From: Nocardioides marmotae
GTDB lineage: Bacteria > Actinomycetota > Actinomycetes > Propionibacteriales > Nocardioidaceae
Direction: 5' to 3'
DNA length: 64,000 nt
Assembly (NCBI RefSeq): GCF_013177455.1
Contig: NZ_CP053660.1
Span: forward strand, 2,232,001-2,296,000
A model generated the notes under the pieces. It saw nothing but the letters and a program-made list of their open reading frames with translations, had not been told where the DNA came from and ran no database searches. Made by a program: the position numbers and the translations under genes. The stretch's first letter is position 1, and every line of letters begins with the position of its first letter. Shown here piece after piece: positions 1 to 8,180 of the stretch.

Positions 1-107
1 CACCTCGTCGACCCAGGGGTCCGGGCCGACGCGATGCCCTAGCCTCGGCGCGAACACGGGGGAGGACCACGCCTGGGCTGGCCGGCGGCCCCCGCCGAGG
101 AGGACCG

Positions 108-1160
108 ATGACCCCGCTCCGGACCCTGACGGCCCTGCTGCTCGCCGTCCTGCTGGGCGCTCTGCTGCAGCCGAGCGCCGCGACCGGCTCGGACGGCAGA
201 CCGATCGAGGTCGCCTGGCCGGGTCCGGTGCCGGTGGGCACGCCGGCCCGCGTGAGCGTCACGCTGGCCGCGGACAGCTTCGACCGGCAGGCGGAGCTGC
301 TCCGCAAGGAGCAGGACAGCTGGGTGGCGCTCCGGGCTCGCACCGTGGCCGCGGGGAACGGCCGGATCACCTTCACGCTGCCCACGTCCTACCAGCACCG
401 GGCCCGGTACCGGGTCAGGGTGGCGCCCGGCGCGGTCCAGCCCGAGCTGGCCCAGACGGACCGGGTCGAGGTGGTGCTGCCGTACGAGCCACGGGGCAAC
501 CCGAAGGCGCACCGCCGGATCTACCAGGGATCCTTCGACCCGCCGGACGTCTACATGCGGTGGGACCCGTGCCGGCCGGTGGCGTACGCCGTGAACGACC
601 GGCTCGCCACCCGCGGCGCGGTGCGGGACGTCAAGCGCGCCTTCCGCCGCCTCCACGTGGCCAGCGGCATCCGGTTCCGCTACCTCGGACGCACGCGCGA
701 CCGGGTCGCCGCCAAGCCGGTCACGTTCTCCTCGGGCGCCGACATCGTGGTCGGGTGGGTCAAGGACGGCACGTCGATGCTGTCAGGCAGCTACACGGGC
801 TCCTGGGGCCGTGCGGTCCCGCACTACGACGCGGATTGGCAGGACAGCCGGGGTCGGCGCGTCGCGCGCATCTACCAGGCCAGCATCGCGATCTCCGACG
901 AGGAGGACCTCTATCTCCACCCGGGCGCTCGCCGCTTCCCGAACCGCACGCACCTGCTGATGCACGAGCTCGGCCACGCCGTCGGCCTGGGACACGTCAA
1001 CGCCGAGAACCAGGTCATGCTGTCCTCCATCCCCGACAGCACGGCCAACGCGCGCTACCAGGCCGGCGACCTGGCCGGCATGCACACCGTCGGTGCCTTG
1101 CAGGGCTGTCTGACGCCCGGTCCGGACGGCCTCGACCCGCGTCCGGCGAACCCGCGCTGA
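108..1160 (+). CDS. Secreted matrixin-like zinc metalloprotease
   Basis: The 350-residue product starts with a clear Sec signal peptide (hydrophobic residues about 6-22, cleavage near ATGSDG), so it should be exported. Near residue 287 it has the zinc-binding motif HELGHAVGLGH, which fits HExxHxxGxxH of metzincin/matrixin (M10-type) peptidases, with glutamate as catalytic base and three histidines as metal ligands. The 130 residues after the signal look like a beta-rich Ig-like domain. The ATG is preceded by GAGGAGG at good spacing. Substrate unknown. Family assignment rests on the motif and general layout. Confidence 0.85.
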   Translation: MTPLRTLTALLLAVLLGALLQPSAATGSDGRPIEVAWPGPVPVGTPARVSVTLAADSFDRQAELLRKEQDSWVALRARTVAAGNGRITFTLPTSYQHRARYRVRVAPGAVQPELAQTDRVEVVLPYEPRGNPKAHRRIYQGSFDPPDVYMRWDPCRPVAYAVNDRLATRGAVRDVKRAFRRLHVASGIRFRYLGRTRDRVAAKPVTFSSGADIVVGWVKDGTSMLSGSYTGSWGRAVPHYDADWQDSRGRRVARIYQASIAISDEEDLYLHPGARRFPNRTHLLMHELGHAVGLGHVNAENQVMLSSIPDSTANARYQAGDLAGMHTVGALQGCLTPGPDGLDPRPANPR

Positions 1161-1305
1161 GCGGGTGGGCCGACTCGGTCCTCGTGGACCCCGGACGTCC
1201 AGACCGCGAGCCAGATGCGGGGGATCGCCTGCACGGTCGGCACCGCCGTGCCTACGCTCCCGGCCGACGGGAGCGCCCAGCCCCGCGAACCTCAGGGGGA
1301 CTCCC

Positions 1306-1581
1306 ATGCTCCGTGCCACCAAGGCCGTCGTCGCGGCGATCGCCGTCACCGCCGGCACGCTGTCGCTGACCGCGTCGCCTGCTTCCGCCGCCGTCATCGA
1401 CTACGCGAACTGCGACGCGCTGCACCAAGACTTCAAGTACGGCGTCGCGCGCTCGAAGAAGGCGGCCAACGCGCAGGTGCGCTCGGGTCACTACCGCCCG
1501 GCCGTCGCGCCGAAGGTCTATGCCGCCAACGACGAGAGCGACGCCGACAAGGACGGCACCGCGTGTGAGGTCAGCCGCTGA
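1306..1581 (+). CDS. Small secreted excalibur calcium-binding domain protein
   Basis: A 91-residue protein with an N-terminal signal peptide ending at ASPASAA, followed by one excalibur domain ending in DADKDGTACE, the DxDxDGxxCE loop typical of this small extracellular calcium-binding family. The ATG at 1306 is preferred over in-frame upstream codons because AGGGGGA precedes it and the signal peptide begins there. Same strand as the metalloprotease 145 bp upstream, so co-transcription is possible. Function beyond cell-surface calcium binding is unknown. Confidence 0.85.
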   Translation: MLRATKAVVAAIAVTAGTLSLTASPASAAVIDYANCDALHQDFKYGVARSKKAANAQVRSGHYRPAVAPKVYAANDESDADKDGTACEVSR

Positions 1582-1709
1582 GTGTCGATCCCGGCCTTCT
1601 TGTGCATGGCGTCGAGTACACGGTCGGCGCTCCTCCCAAGACTGGCAGCAACGGGAGTTGGCGAGCCGGGAGTAGGCCGTCGGTGGCCTCGGAGCGACCA
1701 GGACTCAGG

Positions 1710-2234
1710 TCACCTCGCAGTGTCGGGTTCCGGCACGCTCAGCAGGGCACGCAACCGATGACGTGCCCGATGGTGTCGGCTACGAACAGTGCCCTCGGAC
1801 ATGCGCAAGTGCCGTGCCGCTTGAGCCAGGGTGAAGCCATCCCAGTAGGTGAGTCGAATGATCTCCTGGTCGAGTCGCTCAAGTCGGCTGATCGCATCTC
1901 GAACGTCCAAACTCATCGGGTGGGTTGTCTCCACCCGTGATTCACCGGCGAGTTCGTCCCGGAGTTTGTCGTGAAGGGCGCTGCGGCGCCGAAGACTACG
2001 GTGATGGGTGAGCAACACCTTGCGGGCGACTCCGTACATCCACATACGGGCCTCCACCTCGTCGGACGGAGTCGCGGCGCGCCTGCGCCAAACAACCAGC
2101 AGCGCGTTGTGCAGCAGATCGGCGGCATCCTCGGGCGCCTCGACCCGCCGCAGGAAGAAGGCGAGCAAGGGTGAGGTGTTGGCATCGACAAGCGCCCGTA
2201 CGCGGTCATCGACGTCACGGTCACGGGCGCCCAT
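1710..2234 (-). CDS. ECF-type RNA polymerase sigma factor
   Basis: A 174-residue sigma-70 family protein. The region-2 part (FFLRRVEAPEDAADLLHNALLV, then a VWRRR segment) and region-4 helix-turn-helix (LTYWDGFTLAQAARHLRMSE, then GTVRSRHHRARHRLR) are both visible, and no sigma 1.1 or 3 region is present, as in ECF factors. Start at 2234 is chosen because AGGAGG lies 5 nt upstream. The start codon overlaps the last 14 nt of the upstream membrane-protein gene on the same strand, so translation is probably coupled and that protein may be its regulator. Target promoters are unknown. Confidence 0.85.
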   Translation of the reverse strand: MGARDRDVDDRVRALVDANTSPLLAFFLRRVEAPEDAADLLHNALLVVWRRRAATPSDEVEARMWMYGVARKVLLTHHRSLRRRSALHDKLRDELAGESRVETTHPMSLDVRDAISRLERLDQEIIRLTYWDGFTLAQAARHLRMSEGTVRSRHHRARHRLRALLSVPEPDTAR

Positions 2235-2838
2235 CCACGCCTCCTGGATTTGCGCACGAGAACGACCACCCGTTGAACACAGGGCCGGTGGAGTCCTCCA
2301 TGTAGACCATCTCGGGCACGGCCTGGCGTGCTGCCTCCCACAGGTCTTCGCCGAGCACGTCGGAAATGGCGTCATTCTGGGCCTCAGGTGCCGCCTGAGG
2401 CATGCCCAGGCCGGTCAGAACCCGCTCTCCATAGCCCTCCCAGCGATCATCGTTGGACGCTGTCTCGATCGCAGCCCGCTGTTCTGCGTCGAGCTTGCGG
2501 TACTCGATGAAGGCCAGGCACTCGACCTCCCGGCCCAGCGAATTCGTGTACGTCACGGGAATCCCGGTACGAGCTCGTTCGACACCGTCCTCCAGCGTCT
2601 GAAACGGCGGAACGCTGAGTTGGTAGGCGGCAATGGTTCCGGCGCCTGTCAACGCGAGCGTGCTCGCCACCACCACCGCGGCCATCCGCCCGCGGTACGG
2701 ACCTCGACGCTCGCGCGGAGTAGCACCATCGTGAGCACCATGCACCTGCCTTGCTAGGCGAAGCGCGGTCTGGGTCGCTGCCGGCGAGAGTGTCGGCGCG
2801 CTCTGGCGCAGCATCTCGTCGAGCTCGGCTTCATTCAT
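2221..2838 (-). CDS. Single-span membrane protein, possible anti-sigma partner
   Basis: A 205-residue protein with about 50 cytoplasmic residues, one transmembrane helix (about residues 51-70, MAAVVVASTLALTGAGTIAA) and an extracytoplasmic tail of about 135 residues with two cysteines. No zinc-finger anti-sigma motif (HxxxCxxC) is seen, so this is not a standard zf-HC2 anti-sigma factor. It precedes and overlaps the ECF sigma gene, which suggests that it senses an extracytoplasmic signal or tethers the sigma factor. That role is inferred from context only. Confidence 0.6.
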   Translation of the reverse strand: MNEAELDEMLRQSAPTLSPAATQTALRLARQVHGAHDGATPRERRGPYRGRMAAVVVASTLALTGAGTIAAYQLSVPPFQTLEDGVERARTGIPVTYTNSLGREVECLAFIEYRKLDAEQRAAIETASNDDRWEGYGERVLTGLGMPQAAPEAQNDAISDVLGEDLWEAARQAVPEMVYMEDSTGPVFNGWSFSCANPGGVDGRP

Positions 2839-3018
2839 CGCCGCGTTGGCCTTCCTTCTGGGGAGCTGATGTGAAGGTCATGACCGGCATCGAACGATCC
2901 GTTGCATACGTCCGCTCAGAATGAGCCCTTTCGTCTCGTAGGCGGCGTCATCCCCCCGAAGGTTCTCACCGGGTCCGGGCTGTATGCACTTCTACTCCCG
3001 TTGGTTGATCGCCGATAA

Positions 3019-3033
3019 CTGACATTATGTCAG
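3019..3033. promoter_or_regulatory. Perfect 15-bp palindrome, candidate operator
   Basis: CTGACAT-T-ATGTCAG is a perfect dyad in the 330-bp gap (2839-3170) between the divergent sigma/membrane-protein operon and the methyltransferase. Shape and size fit a TetR-, MarR- or GntR-type operator, but no such regulator gene is adjacent. I see no gene in the rest of the gap. Confidence 0.45.
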
Positions 3034-3170
3034 GTAGCGTTGGCGGACTGCCCCTTTCCACGTCTGGTCCGGTTAGGTGACTGCTGCGGCCACAGGCCGA
3101 GCACCTCTCCTGCGGCGTTCGAGGCCGGCATGCCAAAACCGCTCGACATGCGCACCGGCAGCGCACCACG

Positions 3171-3929
3171 GTGGCCGCCATGGACGTCACCGCGTTGTCA
3201 CAGCCCGACCGGTATCCGCTCTCGGCCACGTACGACCCCGCGTGGCTTCTCGGCCTGGACATGGGCCCGCACCCTCTCTGGCAGCTCGAGGATCTCCTGA
3301 AGGATCTCGATGTTCGTCCAGGCGCGAGAGTCTTGGACCTCGGCTGCGGCAAAGGTGCCACATCGGTCTTCTTGGCACGGGAGCTCGACGTCGACGTCGT
3401 GGCGTTCGACCTGTGGGTCGAGGAGGACGAGCTGCGGAGCAATCTCGAGGCGCACGGCGTCGCCGACCGCGTGACGGCCGTCAACGGCGATGTGCGAGAC
3501 CTTCCCTTCGATGACGACGAGTTCGACGTGATCGTCAGCATTGACGCCTTCGAGTACTTCGGCACCGACGTCCGAATCTTGCCGTCCGTGTTACGTGTTC
3601 TGAAGCCGGCTGGGGCTCTCGGCATGACGACCCCTGCCCTGCGGACAGATCCCTACGAGAGCTCGCCACCCACCTACGTGACCGATGTGATCGGGTGGGA
3701 AGCGGCCGGCTGGCACGCGCCGGACTGGTGGGAGACGCACTGGCGCCTCAGCGGATTGGTCGACAACATCACTGCCCGGATGCAGGAGCAGGGACGCGAG
3801 GACTGGGTGCGCTGGTCGAGAGCACTCGGCGAGGACGAGGACGGCCCGGTGATCAGCATGCTCATGGCCGACCACGACGATCAGATCGGCATCTCCATCG
3901 TCAGTGCCCAGAAGAAGGTGAAGCCCTGA
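3171..3929 (+). CDS. Class I SAM-dependent methyltransferase
   Basis: A 252-residue Rossmann-fold methyltransferase. Motif I is RVLDLGCGKGATS (about residues 53-65). An acidic motif II (VVAFDL), NGDVRDLPF before the catalytic face and a FDVIVSIDAFEYF segment follow in the usual order, consistent with Methyltransf_11/25 proteins. The substrate cannot be told. A second ATG at 3180 is an equally good start, since neither has a strong ribosome binding site. It is alone on its strand, with a shared terminator at its 3' end. Confidence 0.85.
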   Translation: MAAMDVTALSQPDRYPLSATYDPAWLLGLDMGPHPLWQLEDLLKDLDVRPGARVLDLGCGKGATSVFLARELDVDVVAFDLWVEEDELRSNLEAHGVADRVTAVNGDVRDLPFDDDEFDVIVSIDAFEYFGTDVRILPSVLRVLKPAGALGMTTPALRTDPYESSPPTYVTDVIGWEAAGWHAPDWWETHWRLSGLVDNITARMQEQGREDWVRWSRALGEDEDGPVISMLMADHDDQIGISIVSAQKKVKP

Positions 3930-3953
3930 AATAGCATCAGGCGCTTCACCTTC
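3914..3953. terminator. Bidirectional-type hairpin between convergent genes
   Basis: GAAGGTGAAGC plus CCTGA pairs with TCAGG plus GCTTCACCTTC, a 16-bp stem with one bulged base and a 7-nt loop. The stop codon of the methyltransferase lies inside it. It could terminate both the methyltransferase and the membrane-protein gene facing it. Confidence 0.6.
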
Positions 3954-4017
3954 GCGTCGTGCCGTCGGCGGGCGACTCCCCCGTCCGACGTCGCGTGGCC
4001 TCGCGGGCCCTGCGCGG

Positions 4018-4263
4018 TCAGACGACGAGCAGCGTCGCGCTGGCGGCGAGCACGGCCGCGCAACCCACCGCGACAGCGGCATTGCCGAGCCTGCGACTGC
4101 TTGCCTCCGTGCGCGCGACGAGCCCCAGGACCACGGCGACAGCGGCGACGAGGAAGGCGTACGGGCTGAGGAAGTACGACACGGACAAACCCGCACTCAG
4201 GATCGCCGAGCCGAGTGCGAGAGCCCCGAGGGGTCGCACGTCCGGGCTCGCAGCTTGTTTCAC
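4018..4263 (-). CDS. Small multi-span membrane protein
   Basis: From the GTG at 4263 this gives 81 residues with three hydrophobic segments (about 12-28, 30-47 and 62-81) and an arginine-rich link (RTEASSRR). A longer reading from 4449 exists but would run into the divergent hydrolase gene and has no membrane-protein character, so the short start is preferred. No family recognised. It is convergent with the methyltransferase and divergent from the hydrolase. Confidence 0.55.
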   Translation of the reverse strand: MKQAASPDVRPLGALALGSAILSAGLSVSYFLSPYAFLVAAVAVVLGLVARTEASSRRLGNAAVAVGCAAVLAASATLLVV

Positions 4264-4356
4264 GATGCGAAACCCTAGGTCCACATCCTGGGGGCGAGGG
4301 AGGCAGGGGTCCGCAGACCCGCCCCTCCGGGGCCCGAGGACTGGCACCATCACAGG

Positions 4357-5253
4357 ATGAGCGAGCGTCTGCACGTGGCAGGGCCCGAGGGCCGGTCCAT
4401 CGAGGTGCTGGTGGGCGGCGCGGACGCCGGCCCGTGGCTGTTGTTCCACGGCGGGTCACCGTCGGCGGTGGCCGAATGGGCGCGCATGGACGACACGGTG
4501 CGCGCCGCCGGGCTGCGGCTGGCGACGTACTCCCGCCCCGGGTACGGCGCCTCGACCCCGCGCCCGCAGGCCGGCAGCTTCGCCGACGACGTGGCCGACT
4601 CGGTCGCCGTGCTCGACCACCTCGGGGCCGCGACGTTCCTCACCGCCGGCTGGTCCGGCGGCGGGCCGCGCGCGCTCGCCTGCGCCGCGATGCTCCCGGA
4701 CCGGTGCCGTGCCGTCGCGACGATCGCCGGGGTGGCGCCGTACGACACGGAGGGCCTGGACTGGTTCGCCGGGATGGCCGAGGAGAACCACGAGGAGTAC
4801 CGCGCGGCCGAGCAGGGTCCCGAGGTCTACGGCAGGTTCCTCGAGCGAGACGCCCTGGACCTGTTGCAGGCCTCCCCCGACCAGGTCCTCGAGGGCATGG
4901 GCGGCCTGGTGACGCCGGTCGACGCGGCCGCCCTGGACGCGGGCTTCGCCGACTGGATGAGTCGCACGTTCAACCACGCAGCCGCCCAGGGGGTGGTCGG
5001 GATGCGCGACGACGGCCTCGCCGCGGTGGCGCCGTGGGGCTTCGACCTCGCCGACATCCGGGTTCCGGTGGCGGTCTGGCAGGGCCGGCAGGACGCGATG
5101 GTCCCCTTCGAGCACGGCGTGTGGCTGGCCGAGCACGTGCCGACGGCCGAGGCGCGCCTGCTCGAGGACGAGGGCCACCTCTCGCTGATCGTCCACCTCG
5201 ATCGGATCCTCGCCGATCTGATCCGCCTCGGCGGGCTCGGCGGGGCCGGCTGA
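4357..5253 (+). CDS. Alpha/beta hydrolase
   Basis: A 298-residue alpha/beta-hydrolase fold protein. The oxyanion HGG (31-33), nucleophile elbow GWSGGG (Ser100), acid in GRQDAMVP (Asp246) and catalytic His274 in EDEGHLSL are all present in the right order, so it should be active. A cap region lies at about residues 130-215. The family covers esterases, epoxide hydrolases and peptidases, and the substrate cannot be deduced. It converges on the SDR gene with a gap of only 13 bp. Confidence 0.85.
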   Translation: MSERLHVAGPEGRSIEVLVGGADAGPWLLFHGGSPSAVAEWARMDDTVRAAGLRLATYSRPGYGASTPRPQAGSFADDVADSVAVLDHLGAATFLTAGWSGGGPRALACAAMLPDRCRAVATIAGVAPYDTEGLDWFAGMAEENHEEYRAAEQGPEVYGRFLERDALDLLQASPDQVLEGMGGLVTPVDAAALDAGFADWMSRTFNHAAAQGVVGMRDDGLAAVAPWGFDLADIRVPVAVWQGRQDAMVPFEHGVWLAEHVPTAEARLLEDEGHLSLIVHLDRILADLIRLGGLGGAG

Positions 5254-5266
5254 GGTCGCCCCACTC

Positions 5267-6085
5267 TCAGTGCCCCTTCGCCGCCACCCGCGAGGTGGCG
5301 CGCCCGACCAAGCCGGTGCGGCCCGGCGCAAGACGGGCGGCGAGGTCGAGGACGCGGGCGTCCGGGCCGACGACCATGCGCGGCTTGTCCTTCTCGATCG
5401 CCCGGACGATCGCCTTGGCCACCCGGGAGGGCGGCGGCATCAGCGCCGACATCCGCGAGGCGCCGAGCTTGGCGATCCGCTCCCCCTCGGCGCCGCGGGC
5501 GCTGCTGGTGATGTTGGTGCGGTGGGTGCCGGGGAAGATCGTGCTGACGCCGACGTTCGTGGTGATCAGCTCACCGCGCAGCCCCTCGGTGAACGACTTC
5601 ACCGCCCCCTTGGTCAGGGCGTACGCCGCGTTGTGCGGCAGCCCGAGCAGGCCGGTCATGCTCGAGACGTTGACGATGTGCGCCTCGTCCTGCTCCAGCA
5701 GCGCGGGCAGGAACGCGTGGCAGCCGTGGACGACGCCCCACATGTTGACCCCGACCATCCAGCGCACGTCATCGAGCTTCTCGTCGGCGAACGCACCCGC
5801 GGAGGTCACGCCGGCGTTGTTGACCAGCACGTGCACGGCGCCGTGGGCGTCGACCACCTCCGCGGGAAGCTCGGCCACCCGATCGGCGTCCGAGACGTCG
5901 GCGACGTGGGTCGAGACCGTCACGCCGGCCTGCCGCACCAGCGCGGCGGACTCCTCGAGCCCGCCGGGGCTGACGTCGACCAGGGCGAGATGGCACCCGC
6001 GGGCGGCGAGCCGTTCGGCGGTGACCCGGCCGATGCCGCTGCCCCCGCCCGTGACGACGGCGACCCGACCGGCGAGCTGGCGCAT
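5267..6085 (-). CDS. Short-chain dehydrogenase/reductase
   Basis: A 272-residue classical SDR. The NAD(P)-binding TGGGSGIG (12-19), the structural NNAG (89-92), Ser142, Tyr155 and Lys159 of the catalytic triad are all present. The SDR group with a C-terminal APGRTGLVGR-like tail is common among actinobacterial lipid and steroid oxidoreductases. The ATG at 6085 is chosen because the SDR fold begins there, since upstream in-frame codons run into a tandem repeat. A KstR-like operator lies 36 bp upstream of the start, suggesting regulation with lipid or sterol catabolism. Confidence 0.85.
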   Translation of the reverse strand: MRQLAGRVAVVTGGGSGIGRVTAERLAARGCHLALVDVSPGGLEESAALVRQAGVTVSTHVADVSDADRVAELPAEVVDAHGAVHVLVNNAGVTSAGAFADEKLDDVRWMVGVNMWGVVHGCHAFLPALLEQDEAHIVNVSSMTGLLGLPHNAAYALTKGAVKSFTEGLRGELITTNVGVSTIFPGTHRTNITSSARGAEGERIAKLGASRMSALMPPPSRVAKAIVRAIEKDKPRMVVGPDARVLDLAARLAPGRTGLVGRATSRVAAKGH

Positions 6086-6120
6086 GCGACTCCCCCACGA
6101 CTTCCCTGCGACGACAGAAC

Positions 6121-6134
6121 TAGAACGTGTTATA
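6121..6134. promoter_or_regulatory. KstR-like operator (TnnAACnnGTTnnA)
   Basis: TAGAACGTGTTATA matches every fixed position of the 14-bp KstR consensus known from mycobacteria and rhodococci. It sits 36 bp upstream of the SDR start, a normal promoter position. Related TetR regulators of fatty-acid genes use similar sites, so the regulator identity is inference. Confidence 0.55.
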
Positions 6135-6230
6135 TCACCGGTGGGTGGCCCTGCCTGCGGCGGTGCCCACGCGCGTCGGTGAACGGCGGCGCAGATTCCC
6201 TTCGTGCAGCGACCGGTGTGGCCAGGGCGC

Positions 6231-6362
6231 TCGACCCGCACGAAGTGCCGACTCGACCCGCACGAAGTGCCGACTCGACCCGCACGAAGTGCCGACTCGA
6301 CCCGCACGAAGTGCCGACTCGACCCGCACGAAGTGCCGACTCGACCCGCGCGAAGTGCCGAC
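6231..6362. repeat. Tandem array: six copies of a 22-bp unit
   Basis: Six head-to-tail 22-bp units start at 6231, 6253, 6275, 6297, 6319 and 6341. Five look identical and the last has one A-to-G change. Each unit contains the dyad GCAC-n3-GTGC on the minus strand. The array begins 8 bp past the stop codon of the 6371-6712 gene and ends before the SDR promoter. The unit is related to the 22-bp repeats at 63735-63936. Confidence 0.95.
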
Positions 6363-6370
6363 TCGGCCCG

Positions 6371-6712
6371 TCAGCCGCCGCGCCTGCGTCGGGCGGCTGC
6401 GGTCCCATGGAACTGCGCGGCGCTGCGCAGCACCAGCCGCTCGAAGCCCGCCGGGTCGGCGTCGTACCGCTCGAGCAGCGCGCGGGCCCCGGCGCTGAGC
6501 GCGTCGTCGGCGGCCGGGGCCGGGTCGGCCGCGAGCAGCGCGGTCTGCAGCGCGTTGCGGACCGCCTGCCGGCTGACCGCGATCCGCTGCTCCCCCGCGG
6601 CGACGACGGCGGTGTCGGCGTCGGCGGGGCGCACCACCAGCTCCCCGCGCCGCCCGTCGTAGGCGAGGCGGTCGCCGGTGGCGGTCCGCAGCCGGTCGTC
6701 GAGCTCGTCCAC
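6371..6712 (-). CDS. Hypothetical protein, 113 residues
   Basis: A short soluble protein beginning MDELDDRLRTATGDRLAYDG, rich in Ala, Arg and Asp, with a basic C-terminus (ARRRRGG). A central helical segment (about residues 45-62) resembles a capped helix pair. No family recognised. The start has an ATG, and codon positions show the strong third-position GC bias of neighbouring genes, which supports it being real. A 22-bp tandem array lies directly beyond its stop codon. Confidence 0.5.
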   Translation of the reverse strand: MDELDDRLRTATGDRLAYDGRRGELVVRPADADTAVVAAGEQRIAVSRQAVRNALQTALLAADPAPAADDALSAGARALLERYDADPAGFERLVLRSAAQFHGTAAARRRRGG

Positions 6713-6806
6713 GCCTCACTCCCCGATCCGGCCTCGCGAGGGCGCGGTGGATCCACGCCGGATCACGACGGTACGCCGCCGGGGGCTCGTCCGACGTCGT
6801 TCGTGC

Positions 6807-8066
6807 TCACCCTTTCGGACCCCACCCACGCGGCCACTGCCGCACGATCCGCGCGGTCCGTGGCGCGAGCCGGACGGTCTGGCCCGCGACCCGGGTCGTC
6901 CGGGTCCGCCCGGTGGGGTTCACCACCACCGTGCCGCGGGTGTAGGCGCGTCGGTGGAGCCCGCCGGCGACCACGCGGTCCGGGCCGGCGGGGCGCCCGA
7001 GCGGCTGGTTCGCCGCGGGCTGGCGATGGCTGGCGGACGGCTCCTGGGGCACGTAGATCCCGGCGCCGGTCACGCCGTTCCAGGTCAGCAGCCAGGTCGC
7101 GCGGTGGTAGACCTGCGTGGCCCGATCCCTGCCCGAGCCGTAGGTCACCGCGAGCAGCGGCACGCGCCGGCGGGCACACCAGGCCGCCATGCGGACCTTC
7201 CAGCGCCAGTCGGCGGCGCCGAAGCGGGGCTCGCGGCCGAGCCCCCACTTCACGAAGTACTCGTTCTCCCAGCCCGACACGTGCCGCGTCCAGGCCCGGA
7301 GCGTGCTGCGCCAGGTGTCCCACTCCACCGTCACGTTCGGCACGGCGAGGTGGCCGGCGCGGCGCAGCCGCGGACCGACCCGCGCGAGGAAGGAGGAGGT
7401 CGCGCGATACATCGCGGCGTCGGTCGGGATCTGGACCGAGACCCGGCCCCCGATGGTCGGGTGGGACAGGCCGGTGAGGGTGTCGTCGAGCATCACTCCG
7501 TCCCAGGGGTGCCGCCGCAGCTCGGCCAGGACGTTCGCGGCCCAGGCGTCCTGGTAGCCGCGGTCCCCCACGTCGACGGGGAAGAGCCCCGGCCAGTCCG
7601 ACCACTCCAACCGCCGGCCGCGCTCGTCGGTGAGCAGCCAACCGCCCCGGCGCGCCTCGGCGTACCCGAGGCCGGTGGCGAAGACTCCCGACTCGTGGGG
7701 GCGACGGACCACGGCGGAGACGTCCTTGTACATCAGCACCCGCAGCGCGGGGTTCGCCCGGTGCAGCGCCCGGAGCCGGGCGTGCTCCCACGCCTGGATC
7801 ACGACGTAGTCCCCGCGCGCGATCGCCCGCGCCGGCGTGCGGTCGAGGTCCCCCCAGTCCAGCGCGATCGTCCCGGTGCCCGATGGGCGCGCCCCGGCCG
7901 AGGCCGGGGCGGACCGCCCCCGCTCCCCCGGCGCCGCCTGCTGCGCGTGCTGCGCCTGCGGCCCGGGCCCCGGCACACTGGCGAGGACCACCACCGCCGC
8001 GACCGCGACCGCCGCGACCAGGGCGACGACGGCGCCCAGCCGGGCGGTGCCGACCTCTGCTGCCAT
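6807..8066 (-). CDS. Putative glycoside hydrolase, GHL15-like, membrane-anchored
   Basis: A 419-residue protein with an N-terminal membrane anchor or signal (about residues 7-30), a low-complexity linker and a TIM-barrel-like domain. IALDWGDL, VLMYKDVSA, GRRLEWSDWPGLFPVDVG and DGVMLDDTLTG resemble the putative glycosyl-hydrolase-like family 15 (GHL15). The DxxLxDD-type acidic cluster is a plausible catalytic site. The C-terminal 60 residues look like a small beta domain. The ATG at 8066 has GGGAG upstream, and longer in-frame readings overlap the divergent oxidoreductase. Substrate, probably a cell-surface polysaccharide, is inferred. Confidence 0.65.
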   Translation of the reverse strand: MAAEVGTARLGAVVALVAAVAVAAVVVLASVPGPGPQAQHAQQAAPGERGRSAPASAGARPSGTGTIALDWGDLDRTPARAIARGDYVVIQAWEHARLRALHRANPALRVLMYKDVSAVVRRPHESGVFATGLGYAEARRGGWLLTDERGRRLEWSDWPGLFPVDVGDRGYQDAWAANVLAELRRHPWDGVMLDDTLTGLSHPTIGGRVSVQIPTDAAMYRATSSFLARVGPRLRRAGHLAVPNVTVEWDTWRSTLRAWTRHVSGWENEYFVKWGLGREPRFGAADWRWKVRMAAWCARRRVPLLAVTYGSGRDRATQVYHRATWLLTWNGVTGAGIYVPQEPSASHRQPAANQPLGRPAGPDRVVAGGLHRRAYTRGTVVVNPTGRTRTTRVAGQTVRLAPRTARIVRQWPRGWGPKG

Positions 8067-8180
8067 GGGCGCTCCCGGGACGAGTCCCGTCGAGCCTGCG
8101 CGTCCCCCGCGCCCCGGGGGCCGGCGGCGGCCGCACTTCGCCAACGTTGGGGACGCTCGGCGCCTGCCTAGACTCGGTCC

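Noticed and set aside
6231..6362. Tandem 22-bp repeats as a CRISPR array
   Set aside because: Units are directly contiguous with no spacers, and no cas gene is in the window.
6130..6756. Open frame running through the 22-bp array
   Set aside because: The 22-bp period shifts the frame in each unit and only by chance leaves it open. The encoded repeat peptide has no support.
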